Assembly: GCA_023052935.1 (NCBI GenBank) | Contig: CM041295.1 | Coordinates: 107,634,711-107,698,710 of the forward strand | Direction: 5' to 3' | DNA from: Piezodorus guildinii | Lineage: Eukaryota > Arthropoda > Insecta > Hemiptera > Pentatomidae | Length of the DNA stretch: 64,000 nucleotides | Shown here: positions 55,905-64,000 of the stretch, one piece after another | How the letters are laid out: the number at the start of each line of letters is the position of its first letter | Numbering within the stretch: the stretch's first letter is position 1 | The notes under the pieces: model-generated | The model's input: the letters and a program-made list of their open reading frames with translations, nothing else | Told to the model about the DNA's origin: nothing | The model's database searches: none | Position numbers and translations under genes: made by a program

Positions 55905-56245
55905 AATTAATTAACCTGATACTTAAATCTCTCTAGATGTTCAAAGGTATGCCCTGATATACCAGTATGAGCAAGATGGCCACCGTGCCTGCTACTAATC
56001 ATATATTTCGTCTTATCCGTACTTATTAAAAGCCCTTTACCTCTTTACCTGTTTTTATTAACATACTTGTATTAATTTTATAATTTCTGCGTCTTCCCCT
56101 AGCAGTAATAAATTCATATATTAATTTTCGTATTCCAGAACCGGAATGTATCACCCAGATTTAAACCTTTCCCGATACACTTCACCTTTTCTATGACATA
56201 TTCTAATGCTAAACCCAATAAAACAGGTGAAAGATATTCAGTTAA
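55905..56245 (-). pseudogene. RTE-like LINE, 5' part
   Basis: Continues the copy at 54261-54738: GATGTTCAAAGGTATGCCCT, CTACTAATCATATATTTCGT, ACTTCACCTTTTCTATGACA and CCAATAAAACAGGTGAAAGA (the GDSLSPVLFN region on the minus strand). Frame broken. Confidence 0.85.
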
Positions 56246-56399
56246 AGATATGGATAAATATGAAAGAATTGGATATTCACCCATTTTTATTATGGCTAAC
56301 AATAAGCAATGGTTAGTTATTTCATATCGATAAAAGTAGAAGTACCTTAAAGGATGGCATTTAGCTCAGATAATTTTACATTAATGTAGCATTTTTAAT

Positions 56400-57130
56400 A
56401 AAAACGTTGTGTGTAATTTCGCAAAGGCACTAGTAACATATTATATAATTTCATTTCTGTACGTCTTTACGTTTTTAAGCCAGCCTTACCACATAAAAAA
56501 ATCTACAAACTGAAATTTCATAAGACAAGTATACTCCTAGGAATTTTAGGAGAACTTTTTCATAAAAATCGACCAACTTGAAGATTTATTATATACCATG
56601 TATTATGCGAAATTTTAAGAACTTTTCAAAAACTTCTTTATCGATTTTGATTTAATTCGACGACTTTGTAGCATTGATGTAAAATTCAAAAGCCACTCGT
56701 ATTAGGCATCTTTAAGGCTTTTTGTATTTTATAGTCTGATTGGACCAGAATAACAGAATATATTTTTTTTATCCGTTCCTCTTAAATTAAAGTTTATTTG
56801 TTTTTTTATATTTTTTGCTTCGAAATAATTAATGACTTCTTCCAGTTAACACTGATAAAAATGGTAAAATATGAAAGAATTAGATAACCGAATAAATGAT
56901 AAAAAAAGGACACATTTTTACAGATTAGATTTGTTTTATGAAAAAAAAGATTATATAAATTATATATAAATGTATGATATCCCGTTCGAAAGCAAAAGCT
57001 TAAAAAAAAGTTATAAAATATAAATAAACATACACTAAGTGCATAACCATAAGTGATTATTATAAGTAATACTATTTTTTTTTCCTATTATTTGATTTAT
57101 AATAAATGTTTCGATAGTTTCGATTTGTTT
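56400..57130 (+). repeat. Rep-1 copy (diverged)
   Basis: CTGAAATTTCATAAGACAAG, ACCATGTATTATGCG, TTTTCAAAAACTTCTTTATC and GATATCCCGTTCGAAAGCAA follow the family order with many changes. The extreme 5' end is weak. Confidence 0.6.
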
Positions 57131-57239
57131 GTTTTTTAAAAGTGAAGCAAGATATAGGAAAATTTAATTTTCCCATAAAGAAACTTGCTACGTATGTATT
57201 CAAAAATTATAGAAATAGCAACTGATCCTCTATTATTCG

Positions 57240-57690
57240 GTTTATAAATCTTAATAACAATATTAGTTTATAGATTTATAAAAACTTACCATTTATGTTA
57301 ACAATTTGGTACGTAATATTGTTTCTTTAATCTTGCGTACTAAATGGAAGAATATAACTTAGCACGATCCTGTACATATTTATAATAACCCTGTGCTTTA
57401 CCAATAACATATGTTTTTAAGTTTATGGCCTTAAAACAACTTTATATTAACTTTTTTGAAATCCTGCACTTCCCAACGGTATATTATCTGTTACTACATA
57501 TATTTAAGGAATAATTTTTGATGACTTGGTTACAGGGAATTTATTTTTCCGTTTAAAGAAAAGCTAAATTACAATGTATTTTGCTTATAAACCTTCAGGA
57601 AAGTATGCCCAAAATGATGGTAAAAACTGTGGTTAAAATGGAGTAAGCGGAAACCGAACTCACTTTATCATGTTACATATATAGAGAAGA
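57240..57690 (+). repeat. Rep-2 copy
   Basis: TTAGTTTATAGATTTATAAA, CTTGCGTACTAAATGGAAGA, AAATCCTGCACTTCCCAACG, GATGACTTGGTTACAGGGAA and TAAAGAAAAGCTAAATTACA. The 3' part is rearranged (GAGTAAGCGGAAACCGAACT) and the TA tail is minimal. Confidence 0.75.
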
Positions 57691-57784
57691 TGAAGAAAAA
57701 AAAAAAGTATTAAAGCAAAACTGTTGCAAAAGTTGTGCGCTCGGAAAGTCGAACAAGAATTCGACCTTCTGCAAATCGGATTCA

Positions 57785-57885
57785 CCCCGAGTCAAATGAA
57801 ATTCACCCCTCCCAAATCAAATCTACTCGTTTGTGAATCAAATCCAACCTTTTGTAAATGAAATCTACGCTTTTGAAAATCTCAT
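57785..57885. repeat. Degenerate TTTGTGAATCAAAT tandem repeat
   Basis: CAAATCTACTCGTTTGTGAA, TCAAATCCAACCTTTTGTAA and ATGAAATCTACGCTTTTGAA are successive units of about 22-24 bases, matching those at 52350 and more distantly 36575. Confidence 0.75.
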
Positions 57886-58039
57886 CATCTCCATTTTCCA
57901 ACATTTTCCCGGAGTTGTATGAATTCAATCAGATGTGAAGCTTTACAAATTGAAAAATAGGATTTTATGAATAAATAAATATTAAAAAAAATCTATTGAG
58001 CGCTATACATGACTTTCACATACCACCCCAGTTAAAATC

Positions 58040-58659
58040 TTTTTTTTTTTTTTTTTAAATATTTTATTGATATTTACAACTGTACATACAATATTTACAA
58101 CAAGTAAATGGGCTAATTGACACTTATGGGCGTGATAATGTCTTGTGAAGAAACTACCCAGTGGTAGCACTTCAAAGTCAATTTAATTAAAGTAGGTCTC
58201 GAGGCCATCGTCTTTTCAATCGCCTCGGAGGGTTGTCAGGAATAGATGTGAATGATAAGTTGCGTACAAGAGGATTCGTGTGGGTTGGGAGTTTGGAATG
58301 AAAAGAGGCGTATCTGTTTCGGGCCAGTTCTGCGACAAATGGGATATTTAGGTCATTATGGATGATTTTATTCGTAACGAAATAAGGAGCATTTAGGATT
58401 TTGCGAAGGATTTTGGATTGTAAGGATTGAATACGAGAGGAATTAGATGGTTTAGTAGAGCCCCAAAGCTCGATTCCATATGTCCAGATGGGTCTGATGA
58501 TGGTAACATAAATGAGCTTTTTGTAATAAATTGGAAGTTTTGAACGTTTGTCTAGTAATCGGTATCTACGGGCAGTTTCTTGTCGTTTAAGTCGCGTATG
58601 GGGATTCCATGTAAGACGTTTGTCAAGATGGAGTCCTAGGTAACGGATTTGTTCAACAG
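58040..58659 (-). pseudogene. J2 LINE 3' portion of the chimera
   Basis: Minus-strand pieces: RLTWNPHTRLKRQETARRYR, LLDKRSKLPIYYKKLIYVTI, RPIWTYGIELWGSTKPSNSS, IQSLQSKILRKILNAPYFVT, RLKRRWPRDLL, then the 3' end with TTGTAAATATCAATAAAATA before the A tail. The frame is nearly intact over about 150 codons, so the source LINE was recent. The palm domain with YADD is not included. Confidence 0.88.
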
Positions 58660-58958
58660 ACTACAACCCATGAAGGGTCTTGGGCTCAGTACATATAGAG
58701 ATTCGTACTGTTTCTAGGCCAACGGCAGTGCAATGAGGTGATTAGGCCTTAATCGCGCTCAGCCGCCAGGTTTTTCCCCAATTAATTTGGGTACCCACTT
58801 TATAGAGGCTGGGTCTGCCCCAGGAGGGTCTCCATACCCTAGGGTCGCCCCCCGACTGAATTAACAGAATAAATAATATTCCGCCACAGCCGGGATTCGA
58901 ACCCAGGACCCGGAGCACAGCAGACTAGCGCTCTATCCACTAGACCACGCCGCTCCCT
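58660..58958 (-). mobile_element. SINE-1 portion of the chimera
   Basis: Complete head with B box GGTTCGAATCCCGG (58888-58901 region, minus strand) and body, about 95% like the copy at 30023, but ending at the GGTTGTAGT that in 30023 is followed by GGTACAGC and the A tail. Confidence 0.9.
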
Positions 58959-59077
58959 TCAGTTAAAATCAATTACAGAACTTATAAACAAAGGTAGATT
59001 ATAAACGTTTAAAAAATTCCTTTCAGTTTCCATCGAAACATTTTACGTTAAATAATCTAACTGTAGAACTTATTGGG

Positions 59078-59320
59078 GTAACCTGTGGTGTGGATGCTAG
59101 CATATGAGCCTTCTATACCAAGTGCACGGGTTCGAACTCGGCAGATGACCGTCAAATTTTAAAAAGGGAGAAGAATATCCTTGGTTATGCCGTCCTTCTG
59201 AGATGTAAAATAGTTGTCCGGAGCCTATGCGATCTCAGATACTCGTTAGAGACCCTAATACAAAATCAACCTCGATAGGCAAAATTTAAGAGTTCTACCT
59301 TAACATAAATTAATTGAATA
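59078..59320 (+). mobile_element. tRNA-derived SINE, family SINE-3
   Basis: GGGTAACCTGTGGTGTGGAT has an A-box-like TGTGGTGTGG and, 50 bases on, the B box GGGTTCGAACTCGGC. The body (GCCGTCCTTCTGAGATGTAA, GGAGCCTATGCGATCTCAGA) has no relation to SINE-1 or SINE-2. Single copy in this window. Confidence 0.65.
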
Positions 59321-59494
59321 AACAAGCAAATAGAACTTATTGACAACTAAAACTTAACATGTGCTTTTCGTTACCCTTCAGTCTACAAATGTCTGTGTTA
59401 GATAACAATTTTCCTAAAACCTTTAGTTTTGCAAGTGTATACGAGTATTATGTATCTAAACTATAATTATTTTTTGCGGAAATGAAAAATTACC

Positions 59495-60360
59495 TAGAAA
59501 AATCTACTGAGCCGTGTGTTGCGGCTTTCATAAACCTCAATTCATAAATTCAATTTCAGAACTAAGAAATAAAGATTGAGTTAAAAATATTTTAAAGAAT
59601 TATATCCAGTTTCGTTAAAAACATATGTTTTAGATTAAATGATATAACAATTTAAAATTGTTGCGTAAAATAATCAAAGAAGTTTATGCCCTATTAGTCA
59701 GTTTACATTACCTTATACAATTTTTTAAATAAGATGATTTTTTTTCTAAAATCTTCAGCTTTCTAACGGTGTATTATACATAAAAAATTTAAAATTTCCT
59801 AAAAATATTTTTTACTTTTCTTTCCTTGAATGGATCAAATTCGTTCAACTTGTATATTTAGCAGTGTTTTTCTTTAAACTAATGTAATGATATGGTCAAT
59901 TTTTTTGGAATATACAGAATTAAAAGTGTTTTAGAAAAAGAATATTTAAAAAATCGACATTTAAGCCCTGTCAGAATATTTCAATTAGAATGAAACCTAC
60001 ATGCTGTTAAATTTTATATCGTTATACCGAGTTTAATCTAAATCGTTAGAGCCGTTTTTGGGGAAAAACGTAAAAAGGTGCAAAATGCATGGTATAAAGT
60101 GGCTCTTCTGGTTTGCCGACTTGGATGAAAAAGTTGCTGTTACATCTCAAACGTAAAATATGATATTTCAGTTTTGTTCAACCAACCATTTTCGAGCTAG
60201 ACATACCACATAGACTCGGACAGACACACAGAGCTTTTTACGGAACTTGGTCATTTGGACGCGGGAGATTTTAAATCGTGTATTTCCGTTGAAAACTGGA
60301 ATTAGAATTTTTTTAGGATCGCAATATTTTTCCATACTATATATTTCATATGTCATCCCT
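59495..60360 (-). repeat. Rep-1 copy, full length
   Basis: Minus strand from ATATATAGTATGGAAAAATA, GCGATCC, AACGGAAATACACGATTTAA, AAGAGCCACTTTATACCATG, CCAAAAACGGCTCTAACGAT and ACAGGGCTTAAATGTCGATT to GTGTTGCGGCTTTCA variant end. The 65-codon frame at its 5' part is not conserved among copies. Confidence 0.8.
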
Positions 60361-60624
60361 CCCATGTCAAACTAACGAGTGTGAATAATTCGTTGTTTTT
60401 TTTTGTTTTGTTTTATTGGCTACTATGCTATTGCATAGGGCAAGACACGCCTTGTGGCACATCGTCGAACCTCTAACCTTATCAGGAACACGGTAAACTA
60501 CTTAAGCAAAAGCCTTTATTGGAAAAATGTTGATTATGGGCTCATAGGTTTTACTGATTTCATACAGTTGTAAGGCTTACCGTGGTTTTTGTGAAATATA
60601 GGCGAATCGGAAATATATAAAAAT

Positions 60625-61210
60625 CTGGTGCTCGCGATACAAAACTTTCACTCAACTCTTTATTATCAACTTTTATGGTTGAAAAATAATTGTATCATTT
60701 CGATGGAAAAAATATTTTAGATTAAGTATAACAAAAGAAATTGTTTTGCAGATTATTTCAAAGAGGATAAATCCTACTTATGGACTCATGGTCTTTAAAA
60801 CGTGTATTTCTATCAAAAACTTGTACCCCAAAATTGTTTTCATTACCAAAATCGTAATTTAAGCTATTGCAGTCATAATGAAACCTACATTATATTAAAC
60901 TCTTTGAGTTTTAAATCAACATTGTTAGTGTTTAACCAAAATCGTTTTTGAGAAAATCGTAAAAAGGTACGCTTTACGTACAAATGCACTGTATAAAGTG
61001 GCTCTTCTGGCTCGTATATTTTGTTGAAAAAGTAACATTTCAGGTATATAAGCGTCTAAGATATCAAATTTCAGTTTTATACGGTTTATCGTTTTTGAAC
61101 TAGACTTATCACACACACACACTCTGTGGATTCAGGGGACCCTAAAACGCGTATTTCCGTCGAAATTTTTAACAATCACAACTTTCCGTTACTATATATT
61201 TCAGGTTGGA
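60625..61210 (-). repeat. Rep-1 copy, adjacent and same orientation
   Basis: ATATATAGTAACGGAAAGTT, GCGTTTTAGGGTCCCCTGAA, AAGAGCCACTTTATACAGTG and CGATTTTCTCAAAAACGATT on the minus strand, then an internal deletion and the distal part with AGTTTTGTATCGCGAGCACC. It is separated by about 265 bases from the previous copy. Confidence 0.75.
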
Positions 61211-61785
61211 TAAGTGAATGTAAAAATTAAAAGTAAGGTTGCTGAGGCTGCGTCATGCTACTCAAGTATAGCACAGACATTTTCCTAAAATATGTATATT
61301 TGTCTATTTGCTAAAAGCTCTGATCCTTGAGATAAACACTCTCTATATTTAAGATCCCCTTGGGGAGCTGAAAACAGCAAATGCTCTTCTGGAACAGCTC
61401 AATACGGACGTATTTAGGGTCTAATAAAACTGCTAAGCGATTTAAAGCAAATAAAAAGGCACAGTAAACTCCTGCTCCTTTTCCAATCGAAGAAAATTAC
61501 TTTTTTCTCAAATAAATTTTAGTTAATGTCGATTCATCCAAACCCTTTCTTTCTTTATTTATTTTCGAATCCTCTATGTGTTACGTTGGATAAATTATTT
61601 TTTATTTATTTTTTTTTTTGGGGGGGGGGGTGCGTTTTCTCCAATATTCCTCTATTCTCTCCTTTTTCTCCTCTCAGATTAATATTTTTGTACTAGTCTT
61701 ATGTTTTTCTGGGAATATTTAATTCTCATATTTTAACAACTTTCTCAAAATTATATTTTTTCATCATATCAGGTCAGTCTAGCAG
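61211..61785. other. No recognisable gene
   Basis: Includes a T run joined to a run of ten G at 61610-61630; nothing else identified. Confidence 0.4.
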
Positions 61786-62009
61786 AATTGTTTATTCTGT
61801 TATTTCAGCCGTGGGGTGACCCTGGTTTAAGGAGATCCTCCCGAGGCACACCCAGCCTCTGTAAAGTGGGTTACCAAAATTGAGGGCAAAACCTAGCTGC
61901 TGAGCGTGATCAAGGCCTAGTCACATCCTCACACGGCTGTTGGCTTACAAACATTAGGACTCTCCATGTGTACTTAACCCAAGAACCTTCATGGGTTGCA
62001 GGGCTACAG
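61786..62009 (+). mobile_element. SINE-1, head-less copy
   Basis: AGAATTGTTTATTCTGTTAT, GTGGGGTGACCCTGG, GCTGAGCGTGATCAAGGCCT and CCTTCATGGGTTGCAGGGCT follow the body of the 30023 copy at lower identity; the tRNA-like head is missing. Confidence 0.8.
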
Positions 62010-62119
62010 GTTTCTTATCATATCCTCTTTAATATCTGCTTCATTCAAATCTAGTTGACCTTTTCTGAAACAGTTATATTTTGTTTTCCTTTGTTTTTAA
62101 AGTCAAAAATCTGTTTTTT

Positions 62120-62350
62120 AAATATATTTCCAAACAAATTACAAACAAATGTCCTGGGTGTGATAAGTCTAGCTCAAAAAAAACAAAAAAAAAAAAACGT
62201 TGTACGACACTAGAATTTTATATTTAAAACTAGTATCTGGCTCGGATATATAGCAAATTTTTCATCCAAATCGGCCCTCAAGAAGAGCAACTTAATATCA
62301 AGCATTTAACACTTTTTCTCAAAAGCGGATTTTCAAATTAAAGTTTTCAA
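62120..62350 (+). repeat. Rep-1 fragment
   Basis: GATAAGTCTAGCTC, CAAATTTTTCATCCAAATCG and ACTTTTTCTCAAAAGCGG in family order; cut at the start of the next LINE insertion. Confidence 0.6.
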
Positions 62351-62374
62351 CGAGGATAAACTTTAACTTTATTT

Positions 62375-62928
62375 AATCCTCACACAAGACTGAAACGACA
62401 AGAAACTGCTAGATGTCGATTACTACTAACACTTACTAGACAAACGTTCAGTATATTACAAAAGAAACATTTACATCACTATTATCTGACCTATTTGGAC
62501 ATATGGAATCGAGCTTTGGGGCTCTACGAAACCATCTAATTCCTACCGCATCCAGTTTTTACAATCCAAAATCCTTTGCAAAATCCTGAATGCCCCTTAT
62601 TTTGTTACAAATCAACTCCTCCATAATGACCTTAATATCCCATTTGTTGCAGACATAGCCCGTGATAGAAACTCCTCAGTTTATTCTTAACTCCCTGCCC
62701 ATACAAACCAACTTGTCCGTAATTTATCTTCCTTAGATATCTCTGATAACCCTCCAAGGCGACTGAAAAGAAGTGGCCTCGGGACCTACTGAGTTAAAAT
62801 AGTTAGTGAAGTGCTACCACTGGGTAGTTCTTTCACAAGACATTTTCATGATTTTTTTTTTCATTCCTCATATTTACTTATTGTGTTCATTAATACAGTT
62901 GTAAATTACTATAAATAAATTGAAAAAA
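62375..62928 (+). pseudogene. J2 LINE 3' portion with TSD
   Basis: Flanked by AACTTTATTT (62365-62374 and 62929-62938). Pieces in shifting frames: TRLKRQETARCRLLLTLTRQ, TYLDIWNRALGLYETI, IQFLQSKILCKILNAPYFVT, RLKRSGLGTY. The 3' end has GTGCTACCACTGGGTAGTTC and TGTAAATTACTATAAATAAA with a short A tail. It starts at nearly the same J2 position as the chimera and the nested copies. Confidence 0.87.
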
Positions 62929-63069
62929 AACTTTATTTTATAAACTTGATTTTATAATTTTATAAACTTGATTTTTATTTTTATTTTTTTTATAATTTCT
63001 TCATCTAAAGTACTATTAGGTTTTTTGTTTTGAAATAATTGTCAATTTACTAATGTAAGGATTCATATT

Positions 63070-63325
63070 TGAACAGAATTACGGCTGCTGAAGTGCGATT
63101 TCTGCGAAGAATATCGAGAAAAACTAGGACAGACAAAAATAAGACATGAAAGAATAAGAGAAGAGCTTCAGATCCCCTCAGTGAAATCAGTCATAGAACA
63201 CTGACAGATCCGATGGTATAGGCATGTATGTTGAAGGAGGGAAGACCGAGTGCCAAGATAACGTATGGAGGCGAGGGATAGGAAGACTTCAGGGGTGAAG
63301 AGAAAGAAGAAGAAGGAATTTCATG
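63070..63325 (+). pseudogene. RTE-like LINE C-terminal relic
   Basis: NRITAAEVRFLRRISRKTRT and DKNKT then a stop, with KITYGGEG and a Lys/Glu-rich end, resemble the tail of RTE-type LINEs (AAEMKFLRRV...R.D..RN). Frame broken twice. Confidence 0.65.
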
Positions 63326-63430
63326 ACCAAACGAGAAGGAGAAAACAGCATATATACTTTTCTTCGTTAAATTTTTGTTTCCCTCAAATCAATAGTAAAA
63401 AAAAAAAAAGAAGAAAAAATATTCATATAA

Positions 63431-63487
63431 CGGCCGTGTAAGGAGGTGATTAGCCCTAGATCACACTCAGCCGCCAGGGTTTTCACC
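63431..63487 (-). mobile_element. SINE-1 fragment
   Basis: GGAGGTGATTAGCCCTAGAT and CACTCAGCCGCCAGGGTTTT are the reverse complement of the SINE-1 body around GGCGGCTGAGCGTGATTAAG. Confidence 0.75.
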
Positions 63488-63489
63488 TT

Positions 63490-63752
63490 TTTTTTTTTTA
63501 ATCCTGCGCTTTCCAACGGTATATCAAAAGTTACTACACATAATTCAGGAATAATTTTTTGATGACTTGGTTACAGAAAATTTATTTTTCCCGTTTAAAG
63601 AAAAGCTAAATTCCAATGTATTTGACTTTTAAACTTCAGGAAACAACGGCCCTAAATAATAGTAAAAATCAGTCCAGTAGTTTATAAGGAGTTTGCGGAA
63701 ACCTAAATCGCGTTATCATTTTATATATGTATATATATATATATATATATAT
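63490..63752 (+). repeat. Rep-2 copy with (TA)n tail
   Basis: AATCCTGCGCTTTCCAACGG, TTTGATGACTTGGTTACAGA, TTTAAAGAAAAGCTAAATTC, GGAGTTTGCGGAAACCTAAA and TCGCGTTATCATTTTATATA, then the TA tract. It is the cleanest 3' end of the family. Confidence 0.85.
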
Positions 63753-64000
63753 ACTGAAGGTAGAAGGATCAAATTAATTTGTTTAGTAATAAATCAATGA
63801 GAGATTTTTGCACTTCTTGTAAAATTTCCTAGGAGGGATGTAGCACATTTTGCAAATCAACTTCTAAATTAACGACATAAGGACATTTTCAAGTCCTGAA
63901 AAATCAATGTTCAAAAATCAAAAATGTTTCAAAGATATTTTCATTTATAGTAACATTAAAAGAAGTTCATGGTGACATTTTAGATTGGAATATTCCATTC
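63753..64000. other. No recognisable feature
   Basis: AT-rich sequence to the window edge. Confidence 0.4.

Larger units (their letters stand above)
58040..58959 (-). mobile_element. Chimeric SINE-1/J2 LINE retroposon with single TSD
   Basis: Flanked by CAGTTAAAATC on both sides (58029-58039 and 58960-58970). Reading the minus strand: a SINE-1 from its first base (GAGCGGCGTGG) to GGTTGTAGT at 58660, then directly J2 LINE sequence CTGTTGAACAAATCCGTTAC onwards to the J2 3' end and a poly(A) tail (T run at 58040). No tail or target duplication lies at the internal junction. The whole 920 bases therefore arrived as one insertion, either from a chimeric RNA or by template switching during reverse transcription. 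Confidence 0.9.

Overview
This is AT-rich nuclear DNA from an animal, most probably an insect. Three spliced exons on the minus strand encode the end of the pore, helix S6 and the cytoplasmic C-terminus of a voltage-gated K+ channel of the Shal (Kv4) family. They read 36240-36078, 17156-16968 and 15522-15370, with consensus splice sites and matching phases. Remembered Shal family features (the S6 Pro-Val-Pro, the LLQSCCGRCC-like stretch) point to an arthropod. The exons for T1, S1-S5 and the first part of the pore lie beyond the right edge. The final exon is not certain; a weak candidate sits at 12611-12546. No other host gene is convincing.

The rest of the window is intron or flank packed with transposable elements, many nested and many with visible target-site duplications (TSDs). 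DNA transposons: two mariners with short open frames (21699-22620 and 46548-47446), two older mariner relics, a Tc1-like element (24902-26520), a piggyBac-like element with TTAA duplications (28513-30710), a short MITE family, and two elements with inverted repeats of several hundred bases (34935-35755 and 44647-46118). Retroelements: two Jockey-like LINE families (J1 and J2 here), RTE-like LINE fragments, a Penelope-like element with a GIY-YIG endonuclease between inverted arms (33373-34752), several fold-back relatives carrying a hammerhead-like CGAAACGT motif, and three tRNA-headed SINE families.

Two unclassified repeat families dominate the remainder. Rep-1 (about 0.9 kb, about ten copies) contains a conserved block around TTTTCTCAAAAACGGCTC. 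Rep-2 (about 0.5-0.7 kb, six copies) ends at a (TA)n tract.

The most interesting structure is a chimera at 58040-58959: a tRNA-headed SINE joined in the same orientation to the 3' part of a J2 LINE, with one poly(A) tail and one 11-bp TSD, so the two parts were inserted together. Also notable are the two mariners that independently lost the first catalytic Asp yet kept a single open frame, a J1 LINE whose own family's tail has inserted into it with a 16-bp TSD, and the hammerhead-like fold-backs. All calls come from reading the sequence; no database search was run.
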